Assembly (NCBI RefSeq): GCF_034263275.1
Contig: NZ_CP139559.1
Span: 6,014,001-6,078,000 of the forward strand
Direction of reading: 5' to 3'
Origin: Mucilaginibacter sp. cycad4
Lineage (GTDB): Bacteria; Bacteroidota; Bacteroidia; Sphingobacteriales; Sphingobacteriaceae
Length of the DNA: 64,000 nucleotides
Shown: positions 25,652 to 33,260 of the stretch, piece by piece
How the letters are laid out: every line of letters starts with the position of its first letter
Position numbering within the stretch: the first letter of the stretch is position 1
Made by a program: the position numbers and the translations under genes
The notes under the pieces: generated by a model
Database searches by the model: none
Told to the model about the DNA's origin: nothing
What the model saw: the letters and a program-made list of their open reading frames with translations, nothing else

Positions 25652-27310
25652 TTACTTTTTGCCCCAGCCGTCTTTCAATGTCACTGTGCGGTTAAACACC
25701 AGTTTATCTTTGGTCGAGTTTTTATCTAAGGTGAAATAGCCTTTACGCATAAACTGAACCGGTTTGCCTAATTCGGCGTTAACCAGGTCGGGCTCTATGT
25801 ATACAGTTGATAATACATGCAGGCTGTTAGGGTTGATATAATCTTTAAAGTCGCCATCCTCATTTGAAGGGTCTTCAACCTGGAATAAACGATCGTACAG
25901 CCTTACCTCTGCAGTTTTAGCGTGTTCAACACTTACCCAGTGGATGGTACCTTTTACGTTGATGCCGCTGGTATCATGGCCTGATTTTGACTCGGGCAGG
26001 TAGCTGCAATGAATTTCGGTGATATTGCCATCAGCATCCTTAACAATGCTTTCGCCTTTAATGATATAAGCGTTTTTTAGGCGAACCATCAGCCCGATAC
26101 CTAAACGGAAGAACTTTTTAGGCGCAACTTCCATAAAGTCCTCGCGCTCTATCCACAGCTCACGGCCAAATGGAATATCCCTGCCGCCATCGCCACCTTC
26201 AACTTCGGGATTGTTTTCGCCATGCATCACTTCGGTTTCGCCTTCGGGATAGTTATCCAGGATCAGTTTAACAGGATCAAGCACAGCCATACGGCGCCAT
26301 GCGGTTTTGTTCAGGTCCTCACGGATGCAAAACTCCAGCAGGCCAACATCTATCATGTTTTCGCGTTTGGCAACGCCGATGCGCTCGCAAAACTCACGGA
26401 TAGAAGCAGGGGTATAACCACGGCGACGTAAACCGCTGATAGTAGGCATGCGCGGATCATCCCAGCCATCAACATAGTTTTCATTAACCAGTTGCAGCAG
26501 CTTGCGCTTGCTCATTACCGTATAGTTAAGGTTTAAGCGGGCAAACTCATATTGTTTGGATGGGAAGATATTTAATTTCTCAATAAACCAGTCGTACAAC
26601 GGGCGGTGGGGCACAAACTCCAGCGTACAGATAGAATGTGTGATCTCCTCAATTGCATCTGATTGCCCGTGCGCGAAATCATACATCGGGTAAATGCACC
26701 ACTTGTCGCCTGTGCGGTGGTGGTGGGCATGTTTAATACGGTACATCAACGGATCGCGCAGGTGCATGTTGGGTGATGCAAGGTCGAGCTTTGCACGCAG
26801 TACTTTGGCGCCGTCAGGATACTTGCCATCCTTCATATCGGCAAACAGTTGCAGGTTTTCTTCAACAGAGCGGCTGCGGTATTGATTTGGCGTGCCTGGT
26901 TCGGTAGGTGTTCCTTTTTGCGATGCAATTTCTTCGGCTGTGCTGTCGTCAACATAAGCCAGGTTATTTTTGATCAGTTCAACGGCGAAGGCATACAGTT
27001 GATCGAAATAATCGGAAGCGTAAAGCTCGTTGGCCCAATCAAAGCCAAGCCATTTTACGTCTTCCTTAATACTGTCAACATATTCAACATCCTCTTTAAC
27101 GGGATTGGTATCGTCAAAACGGAGGTTGGTAAGGCCATTATATTTTTTTGCCAAACCAAAGTTAAGGCAAATTGACTTGGCATGGCCAATATGCAGGTAA
27201 CCGTTTGGTTCGGGCGGGAAACGGGTAAGTACACGGTTGTCGTTTTTACCGGCAGCCAAATCTTCTTCAACAATTTCCTCTATAAAGTTCAGTGATCTTT
27301 CTTCGCTCAT
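25652..27310 (-). CDS. glnS: Glutaminyl-tRNA synthetase
   Basis: 552 residues from the ATG at 27310; the longer frame adds a hydrophobic head not found in the family. It charges tRNA-Gln with glutamine in the cytosol. Class I motifs: GYLHIGHAKSI with HIGH at 40-43, and VMSKRKLLQLV with the KMSKS equivalent at 265-269. The bacterial GlnS anticodon-binding beta-barrels follow (RNAYIIKGESIVKDADGNITEIHC near residue 405; EDPSNEDGDFKDYINPNSLHVL near 465). The LTRFPPEPNGYLH start, GlnRS-type, distinguishes it from GluRS. Confidence 0.96.
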   Translation of the reverse strand: MSEERSLNFIEEIVEEDLAAGKNDNRVLTRFPPEPNGYLHIGHAKSICLNFGLAKKYNGLTNLRFDDTNPVKEDVEYVDSIKEDVKWLGFDWANELYASDYFDQLYAFAVELIKNNLAYVDDSTAEEIASQKGTPTEPGTPNQYRSRSVEENLQLFADMKDGKYPDGAKVLRAKLDLASPNMHLRDPLMYRIKHAHHHRTGDKWCIYPMYDFAHGQSDAIEEITHSICTLEFVPHRPLYDWFIEKLNIFPSKQYEFARLNLNYTVMSKRKLLQLVNENYVDGWDDPRMPTISGLRRRGYTPASIREFCERIGVAKRENMIDVGLLEFCIREDLNKTAWRRMAVLDPVKLILDNYPEGETEVMHGENNPEVEGGDGGRDIPFGRELWIEREDFMEVAPKKFFRLGIGLMVRLKNAYIIKGESIVKDADGNITEIHCSYLPESKSGHDTSGINVKGTIHWVSVEHAKTAEVRLYDRLFQVEDPSNEDGDFKDYINPNSLHVLSTVYIEPDLVNAELGKPVQFMRKGYFTLDKNSTKDKLVFNRTVTLKDGWGKK

Positions 27311-27459
27311 AAATAAGTATAGCAATATGAGCAAAAGTAACAAAATTTTAGGCGGTGTGCGCTAAGAAGTGTTTTGTTAGATGGATATGGTTAATCTTAT
27401 AATGAGGTGATTATAAGCTATTGATTATTAAGTGTATTTTTCGATCGATTTTATAATAT

Positions 27460-27656
27460 GGGCGTTCCCGTTAGCTAACGGGCCGGGCTTTCCGTTACAA
27501 GTCCTCGCCTTTCCTGCCCGCAATCCCTACTCACGCTGTGGGCTTTACACCGCAATCCTAACGCGGCTCACGCGCAACATCCAGGACCAGGAATGCACAA
27601 GTAATCCCTGCACGGGCAGTCACATAATACTTGCGCCAGTTGGAAGGGGCGGGAAA
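27460..27656. repeat. Bacteroidota-type dispersed element with GGGCGTTCCC head
   Basis: The element starts GGGCGTTCCCG, includes the perfect 16-base palindrome CCCGTTAGCTAACGGG (27467-27482), then CCGGGCTTTCCGTTACAAG, two CGCAATCC blocks (near 27520 and 27552) and GGGAAAAT at its end. I recall such GGGCGTTCCC...CGGGCTTTCC elements as widely dispersed in this phylum, often mis-annotated as short proteins. That recollection was not checked. An 87-codon frame across it is not a credible gene. It fills most of 27311-27709. Confidence 0.6.
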
Positions 27657-27659
27657 ATA

Positions 27660-27690
27660 AAAAAGTCCCGCCGGGCGGCAGGACTTTTTA
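27660..27690 (-). terminator. Terminator after the TonB receptor gene
   Basis: AAAAGTCCcGCC-ggg-GGCaGGACTTTTT forms a strong hairpin with T runs on both strands. It lies 20 bases beyond the stop of the receptor gene. Confidence 0.75.
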
Positions 27691-27709
27691 TCTGAAGCAT
27701 CATTAATGA

Positions 27710-30031
27710 TTAGTTGATGGACAATGGCAAATAAATACCGAAGGTAATGTTGCGCCCCATGTTATAAATACCAAATTCCGGATCTTCCGAACTTATACGG
27801 CCAGGTTTGAGGCGGCTAAGCGCGTCGTAGTACTTGATGTTGGCCAGGTTATTCCCTGATACATATAGTTTAACTGGTTGTTTGCCAAAGTTAACCGTTG
27901 TACCCAGGCCGGCATTTAACAGCGTGTAGCCTTTGGTGCCGGTTTCAAAAGCGGTATCATAACGGTACTGGTTAAAAAAGTTATCAATACCTACCGAAAT
28001 ATATGATTGTTTCAATCCTTTAATAGTTGGTTCAAAACGCAGCGTGTTTTTTAGCGTACCGGCGGGGATGAATGCCAGCGGCCTGTCGAGCGTATTGTTA
28101 CGGGCATAAGTGTAACCAAAGGTGTTTTCAAAATGGATGAAGCTTACCGGGTGCAGGGTAAAGTTACCTTCAACGCCATACAGGTTAGCATTAACCTGGT
28201 TGTAGCGGTACACATCAAACTGGCTCAGGCTGCCGCTTTCATCTTCGGCCTGTGCAACATCCCCTTGTTTGTGCGATGCATAAATATAGTTGTGGATGTA
28301 GTTTTCATAAATCCCTAAACTGGCACTTACAATTTTGTCATCGTATTGCAGGGTAGCGTCAACCTGGTAACTTCTTTCGGGCGACAGGTTAGGATTGCCT
28401 ATTTCATAGCGGAAAGTACCTTCATGTACACCGTTGGAGCCAAGTTCGGCCGGGTTTGGCGCGCGGAAAGCTGAGCCTGCATTGGCCTTGAAATTCAGAT
28501 TGTCATTAAATTCATGGGTATAACCAAGCGCTCCGCTTACGTTCGAAAACTTGTTGGTAAATGGGGTAAATTTGGTTTCGCCATCCTCAACCAGGCCTTT
28601 GCCCTCATTTTTGCGATAATCATACCTGATACCGGCATTGAAGGTGTTTTTATCCCAGGTTTTTTTGATATATGCAAAAGCGCCCACGCCATAAGTATCA
28701 TAAGCCGGGATCAAAAACTCCGAGCCTTTGTTTAAACTATGGCCAATATCCGAACTTGCGCCAAAAACAGGCTGCCATCCATTTGCTTCGGTAACATAAT
28801 ATTTTACATCGCCCGAGTAAGTATTCAGATCAAAGAACAGGGAAGGATCCGGTCCGTCGAGCTCGCGCCGCTGGTTTTTCTGATAGCCGAGGTTTACTTT
28901 CAGATTGCCCCCTTCGGTAATGAAGTTGTTGTCCCAGTTTATTTTATAGTGACGGATGTCCTGTTTAGGGTATTCAAGCGTACGGCTTTTGTATTCGTCA
29001 TGCGTAAATGGCGTACCGTCATCATGTAGAAAGTTGAGGCCATTATCTGGCTCCGGATCGTAAAAGCCAATGTTATTTTTAAAATAGCTGAGATTAATAT
29101 GCGAGTAACCCCATGATTTATTAAGGCCGATCATACCGCTCAGGTCGGTTTCATTAAAACCCGAGTTAGGGAAATAGTAATCGGGCGTTTTAAAGGAGTA
29201 GGCATTTTTGTAGCTGCCGCGGGCACGCCATACCAGTCCGTTTTCGTTACCGGTAAGCATTAATGATGTTCCGGTTAGGCCGTTGTTGGTTGAGTAGTTG
29301 GTTAAAAACTCACCTTTGATCTGCCCGTCGGGTGGGGTAAGTGGCTCAAGCAGGTTAATGACACCACCAAGCGCGTCCGATCCGTATAGCAGTGAAGCTG
29401 CTCCGCGAAGCACCTCTACTCTGTCCGAGCTGTATTGATCAATCTCGATACCGTGCTCATCGCCCCATTGCTGGCCTTGTTGTTTAACCCCGTCGCTCAA
29501 TGTAACTACACGATTATAGCTTAAGCCCCGGATAACCGGTTTGGAAATAGAGGGGCCGGTAGTGATCTGCGACATGCCCGGCACCTGGTGCGCAAGCGCA
29601 TCAATGAGGTTGGTCGACTGCCTTAACAAGCCATCGCGCCCCACAGCCGATACTGATGTGCTGTTTTGTTTATTATTAGCGCTGATGGCTGTGCCGGTAA
29701 TAACCACTTCGTGGGTTTCGATAATGCTTGACTGCAGCTCAAAAACCAGCGGAACGCTGGCCGAAAGATCAACTATTTTGGTAAGGGATTTATACCCCAC
29801 ATATTCTATCGAGAACAGGAACCTGCCTCTGTTTGGTAATGATTTAAAGGAAAATTCACCATTAGGATCGGTTATGGCAGATATTTTTAATTCGGGGATC
29901 GTAATCACCGCCCCCGGTAGGGTTTGTTTTGATTGCGCGTCGACCACCCGGCCTTTAACAATAATAACATCCGCAAATGCAGAAACCTGCACCAACAGCA
30001 ATATAATGAAGCTTATAAGCTTTAATTTCAT
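27710..30031 (-). CDS. TonB-dependent outer-membrane receptor, probably for a metal
   Basis: 773 residues. Signal peptide 1-20 (FIILLLVQVSAFA), a carboxypeptidase-D regulatory-like domain to about residue 105 (VKGRVVDAQSKQTLPGAVITIP), a plug domain about 115-235 (RDGLLRQSTNLIDALAHQVPG, VEVLRGAASLLYGSDALGGVINL), and a 22-strand-type barrel ending FGIYLPLSIN with a hydrophobic last strand. It imports a ligand with TonB energy. The metal proposal rests on the neighbouring Cys/His-rich small protein and the resemblance to ZnuD-like receptors; it is inference. Not a SusC, since no SusD partner follows. A terminator is present downstream. Confidence 0.9.
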   Translation of the reverse strand: MKLKLISFIILLLVQVSAFADVIIVKGRVVDAQSKQTLPGAVITIPELKISAITDPNGEFSFKSLPNRGRFLFSIEYVGYKSLTKIVDLSASVPLVFELQSSIIETHEVVITGTAISANNKQNSTSVSAVGRDGLLRQSTNLIDALAHQVPGMSQITTGPSISKPVIRGLSYNRVVTLSDGVKQQGQQWGDEHGIEIDQYSSDRVEVLRGAASLLYGSDALGGVINLLEPLTPPDGQIKGEFLTNYSTNNGLTGTSLMLTGNENGLVWRARGSYKNAYSFKTPDYYFPNSGFNETDLSGMIGLNKSWGYSHINLSYFKNNIGFYDPEPDNGLNFLHDDGTPFTHDEYKSRTLEYPKQDIRHYKINWDNNFITEGGNLKVNLGYQKNQRRELDGPDPSLFFDLNTYSGDVKYYVTEANGWQPVFGASSDIGHSLNKGSEFLIPAYDTYGVGAFAYIKKTWDKNTFNAGIRYDYRKNEGKGLVEDGETKFTPFTNKFSNVSGALGYTHEFNDNLNFKANAGSAFRAPNPAELGSNGVHEGTFRYEIGNPNLSPERSYQVDATLQYDDKIVSASLGIYENYIHNYIYASHKQGDVAQAEDESGSLSQFDVYRYNQVNANLYGVEGNFTLHPVSFIHFENTFGYTYARNNTLDRPLAFIPAGTLKNTLRFEPTIKGLKQSYISVGIDNFFNQYRYDTAFETGTKGYTLLNAGLGTTVNFGKQPVKLYVSGNNLANIKYYDALSRLKPGRISSEDPEFGIYNMGRNITFGIYLPLSIN

Positions 30032-30104
30032 GATAAAAGATTAAGAAAATCAATAAATACCGTTATTCGCAACGGCCATGTTTTGAGAAAAAGATAAGAT
30101 AACG

Positions 30105-30437
30105 TTATGCAGCTATCGGAGGGGCCCTGCCTGCCGCAAGGATAAGGGCAATACTTACAAAATTGTAATCGCCGGGTTTAAAAACATGCTCAGAAGTTAC
30201 AAGAGGGGTAAAAAATGAACTATTGCTCACGGCCACAGCCTCGGTATGGTGCATGGCATCACACAGTAAACATTTTTCTTTAACAGTTTGTTGGCCAGCG
30301 GCTACATGGCTGTGTTTGGTGATCCCTTTGATAAGGGCGTGCTGGTGTGAATAAACCATATATTGCCCAGCCACAAAGCAGATAAGCAGCAGCCACGCAA
30401 ATACAATATGTAGGCGTTTTTTTTTCACAGTCAACAT
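30105..30437 (-). CDS. Small exported Cys/His-rich protein upstream of the TonB receptor
   Basis: 110 residues from the ATG at 30437. A basic head and one hydrophobic segment (LHIVFAWLLLICFVAGQYMVY) act as signal or anchor. The exported part is rich in His: SHQHALIKGITKHSHV, then KCLLCDAMHHTEAV with a CxxC-x3-HH pattern. This suggests metal binding. It lies 73 bases before the receptor gene on the same strand and is probably co-transcribed, as with small partner proteins of metal-uptake receptors. No family name is claimed. Confidence 0.7.
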   Translation of the reverse strand: MLTVKKKRLHIVFAWLLLICFVAGQYMVYSHQHALIKGITKHSHVAAGQQTVKEKCLLCDAMHHTEAVAVSNSSFFTPLVTSEHVFKPGDYNFVSIALILAAGRAPPIAA

Positions 30438-30510
30438 CCCTTTAACGGAATACCGCAAAAATAAGTATTAAAACGGGAATACTAATGCAACATTGTAACA
30501 ATAATGTGGT

Positions 30511-30608
30511 GTTCATGGTTCATTGCTAATAGTTCATGGCTTTAGTAAACAGCTAAGGAAGGCTACGTTGCTTTTTTTACTATGAACCATCCTCCATGAA
30601 CCATGAAC
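30511..30608. repeat. Word-repeat patch between divergent genes
   Basis: gttcatggttcat (30511-30523) pairs perfectly with atgaaccatgaac (30596-30608). Additional copies, tagttcatgg (30530-30539) and tatgaaccat (30581-30590), make a nested hairpin around ctaaggaaggctacgttgc. It ends six bases before the -7 box of the next gene. Confidence 0.6.
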
Positions 30609-30613
30609 TAACC

Positions 30614-30621
30614 TATCTTTG
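30614..30621 (+). promoter_or_regulatory. -7 element TATCTTTG of the 30628 gene
   Basis: A full TAnnTTTG match ending 6 bases before the ATG at 30628, implying a leaderless or nearly leaderless transcript. No good TTG is found at the expected distance, because that region is the repeat. Confidence 0.5.
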
Positions 30622-30627
30622 CACCCT

Positions 30628-30978
30628 ATGACACCTGCCGAGATCAATAAAAAATGGGATGCGCTACAGCAGCAGATAGCTGATGATTTTGATAACGAGA
30701 AACCCGATATAAAGGTGATGCTTTTTTTGATTGGCGTGCAGGAGCTGGGCCAGGGGCCGCGTAAATTCAGCAAGCGCCAAAAAGAGGAGCTGATGCATAT
30801 TGCCACCTGCCGCTTAATGAGCATGATGGGCTTTTACGAACTTGAAGGCCTTGACCAGGATGGCTGGCCGCACTGGAAACGCATAAAAGTTATCCCCAAC
30901 TATACCCTGCTCGAGCAGGAAATGATGATGAAATCGCTCATTGTAAATTACTTTGAGGAAATGGAGGGGGGAGATTAG
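30628..30978 (+). CDS. Hypothetical small soluble protein
   Basis: 116 residues from the ATG at 30628. I do not recognise a named family. It is acidic and helical: PAEINKKWDALQQQIADDFD, VMLFLIGVQELGQGPRKFSKRQKEELMHIATCRLMS, then YELEGLDQDGWPHWKRIKVIP and an ML-rich C-terminal helix. Proteins of this size with a GxRKFSKxQKxELMHxxxCxL pattern are common in Sphingobacteria (recalled, unverified). It is monocistronic, followed by the IS-carrying repeat. Confidence 0.75.
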   Translation: MTPAEINKKWDALQQQIADDFDNEKPDIKVMLFLIGVQELGQGPRKFSKRQKEELMHIATCRLMSMMGFYELEGLDQDGWPHWKRIKVIPNYTLLEQEMMMKSLIVNYFEEMEGGD

Positions 30979-31029
30979 TGAGTAGTTTGTTGGGTTGATA
31001 ACAGGGTTTTAAAAATCCCCTCTCGAGAG

Positions 31030-32192
31030 CAGGGCTGTTGCATTCTAAATATTATAAGTTAACTTGAGGTCAAAAAAGTTAGGATGGATAAGAGCATATT
31101 AGCGTATTTATCAGAGTTACCGGATATAAGGCGAAAGGCAGGCCAGCGCCATGACCAGACTTTCATTCTGTTGCTTGTGTTAATGAGTACAATGAGCGGT
31201 TATCATGGCTATCGTTCGATGGGTGATTTTATAAAGCGGAATGAAGTCGATCTTTTGGCCTTCTTTCAGCCTAATAAAGCCCGCCTTCCAAGCTTTTATA
31301 CTATAAGACGTGTAATACAAGATTTAGACTTTAACAGCTTAAATGAGAGTTTCCATAAATGGGCCAGTCAGCATATTGATTTGTCTAAAAATGAATGGCT
31401 ACATATAGATGGTAAGGCAATGAAAGGGACGATGAGCGATTATTCTCTTGACAAACAACGATTTGTAAGCCTGGTAAGCTTGTATAGTAGCAGGAGTAAT
31501 CAAGTCGTTGGCCATGGTTTAGTTGACAACTCAAAACAAAGTGAAATCTCTGTAGTTCAGCAGCTTATTTCCAGTTTAGGATTACAGGGGGTAACGTTTA
31601 CACTTGACGCATTACATTGTCAAAAAAAACGGTAGAGGCTATTATTGATACAGATAACAATTATATAATAGGCGTGAAGAAGAATCAAAAGAACCTTTAC
31701 AAAAAGATCGAAACCATTACATCGGACGAGGCAATGGTTTGTAGTAAGTTTGTTGAGTTGTTGAAAAACAAAGGGCGAATAGAACGTAGAACAGTTTGGG
31801 TGTACCCGGGAACAGAGGAAATCAGTAACACATGGGCTGGGGTAAGCCAACTTATTAAAGTGCATCGCTGGGTAAAAGAAAAAGGACGTATCCGGGAAGA
31901 ATACGCCTTTTTCATCAGTAGCTTAATCGGTAATGCGCAAATATTCTGCCATGGTATTAAAAGCCATTGGAGTATAGAAAACAGTCTTCATTGGGTAAAG
32001 GACGTGACATTTAACGAAGACGCTTCACGAATTAGAACATCCAATGCGCCTGAAAATACTTCTGTGTTCAGAAACATAGTTATTAATGTATTTAGAATAA
32101 ATGATTACCCAAACCTCGCACAAGCGCAAAGGCTTGTTTGCAACGATATCAACAGGTTAAAACAACTATTAAATTAGAATGCAACAGCCCTG
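31030..32192 (+). mobile_element. ISAs1-family insertion sequence, 1163 bp
   Basis: Terminal inverted repeats are perfect over 19 bases: CAGGGCTGTTGCATTCTAA at 31030-31048, and its reverse complement at 32174-32192. Both flanks carry the 10-base target duplication CTCTCGAGAG (31020-31029 and 32193-32202), itself a palindrome. ISAs1 elements give 8 to 10-base duplications, so the structure fits. The element carries one transposase gene split in two frames. The intact termini and exact duplication indicate recent insertion. Confidence 0.93.
31084..32177 (+). pseudogene. ISAs1-type DDE transposase, split by a -1 frameshift at an A8 run
   Basis: First frame 31084-31635 (183 residues) carries the N-terminal domain (YLSELPDIRRKAGQRHDQTF) and the first two catalytic Asp (WLHIDGKAMKG near residue 115; FTLDALHCQKK near the end). 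Second frame, to 32177, resumes at once with TVEAIIDTDNNYIIGVKKNQK and holds the Glu region (KDVTFNEDASRIR). The junction is caaaaaaaacgg at 31621-31632: eight A where nine would keep the frame. Either one base was lost, or slippage on the A run makes a fused enzyme. ISAs1 transposases are usually a single frame, so loss of function is the simpler reading. Confidence 0.85.
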
Positions 32193-32435
32193 CTCTCGAG
32201 AGGGGGCGCGGAGGAACGAGTGGTGGCAGGGGTGTGTTTCTGCTACAAGCTTGTCAAAGCAGAAACACACCCCTCCGCCCCTCTCAAGAGGGGAATCGCG
32301 CACTCCCCAGCTTTTTACTCCTTAAATTGACAGTATGATCCCCAAGGAGGGAATTAGAACATTTTAAACAATTAATCTATCTTCATCAAAAAAATCAACG
32401 CAATCAGCGAAATCAAAAATAATCAACGGTCATAT

Positions 32436-33146
32436 ATGAAGAAACTTTTTACCCTAAGCATTCTTTTATTAACCCTTAGTACCGCGTTTGCAGGGTCACC
32501 TAAAAACCAGTATGTGCGGATCCATACGGCATATGGGGATTGTATCCTTCGCCTGTATAATGAAACGCCTTTGCACCGCGATAACTTTATCAAGCTTACC
32601 AAAAAAGGATTTTATAATGGTACGCTGTTTCACCGGGTGATCCAGAATTTTATGATCCAGGGGGGAGATCCGGATTCAAAAGACCCGGTAAAAGCCACGC
32701 CCGGCGCCGAGTTGGGCAATGGCGAAGTGGGTTACACCATCCCGGCCGAATTTCGCGACAGCCTGTTTCATAAACGTGGGGTTCTTGCTGCCGCGCGGGA
32801 TGATAACCCTAAAAAAGAATCGAGTGGCTGCCAGTTTTATATTGTGGAAGGCAAACGTTTTACCGACGGCAAACTGGATACATTGGAAAATACCCGCCTT
32901 AAAGGCCGCAAAATTCCGGCATGGCAGCGCGAATGGTATAAATCGGTAGGAGGCTCACCGCACCTTGATCAAAACTATACCGTTTTCGGCGAAGTTGTTT
33001 CAGGTATCGATATGGTAGATCGTATTGCTGCCGTTAAAAAAGGTGCTAATGACCGCCCTGTCACAGATGTGCCCATGACCGTTGAATTGCTGAGCAAAAA
33101 AGAATGCAAGCAGTTGGATAAGATATTGTTCCCGGATAAAAAATAA
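32436..33146 (+). CDS. Exported cyclophilin-type peptidyl-prolyl isomerase
   Basis: 236 residues. Signal peptide 1-20 (FTLSILLLTLSTAFA), then a cyclophilin domain: YGDCILRLYNETPLHRDNFIKL near residue 33, GTLFHRVIQNFMIQGGDP near 62 (catalytic Arg-containing motif), and SSGCQFYIVEG near 129. A basic insert (LENTRLKGRKIPAWQREWYK) near 150 and a NDRP-containing C-terminus are typical of Bacteroidota members. It assists folding in the periplasm. Sequence between it and the IS (32303-32435) has AT-rich leader only. Confidence 0.92.
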   Translation: MKKLFTLSILLLTLSTAFAGSPKNQYVRIHTAYGDCILRLYNETPLHRDNFIKLTKKGFYNGTLFHRVIQNFMIQGGDPDSKDPVKATPGAELGNGEVGYTIPAEFRDSLFHKRGVLAAARDDNPKKESSGCQFYIVEGKRFTDGKLDTLENTRLKGRKIPAWQREWYKSVGGSPHLDQNYTVFGEVVSGIDMVDRIAAVKKGANDRPVTDVPMTVELLSKKECKQLDKILFPDKK

Positions 33147-33151
33147 AACTG

Positions 33152-33246
33152 ATTGTCATTTCGACCGAAGGAGAAATCTCCTCCACCTTGCAAATTGGAC
33201 GGTACAGGGTTTATAAGATCGTTCTCCCTATGGTCGAAATGACAAT
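33152..33246. repeat. Palindromic repeat family C between convergent genes
   Basis: ATTGTCATTTCGACC (33152-33166) and GGTCGAAATGACAAT (33232-33246) are perfect over 15 bases. Inside are GGAGAAATCTCC and GTTCTCCC. It lies between convergent genes and could work as a two-way terminator. Only one copy is in the window. Similar tgtcatttcgacc...ggtcgaaatgaca elements are, from memory, frequent in this phylum. Confidence 0.7.
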
Positions 33247-33260
33247 TTTTAGTTTTTAAT

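Larger units (their letters stand above)
31015..32302. repeat. Family A palindromic repeat, copy 2, split by an insertion sequence
   Basis: Left piece 31013-31029 (aaatcccctctcgagag) and right piece 32193-32302 join, once the IS and one copy of the 10-base duplication are removed, into aaatcccctctcgagagggg...gtggcaggggtgtgtttctgc...gcagaaacacacccctcc...ctcaagaggggaatcgcgca. This is nearly the same as the uninterrupted copy at 63333-63450, so the ancestral site is known exactly. Confidence 0.85.

Noticed and set aside
27432..27695. 87-codon frame over the GGGCGTTCCC element
   Set aside because: It lies wholly inside a dispersed palindromic element and a terminator; composition and position argue against a protein.
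32138..32338. 66-codon frame spanning the IS end and repeat
   Set aside because: It crosses the IS boundary and the target duplication, so it cannot be an inherited gene.
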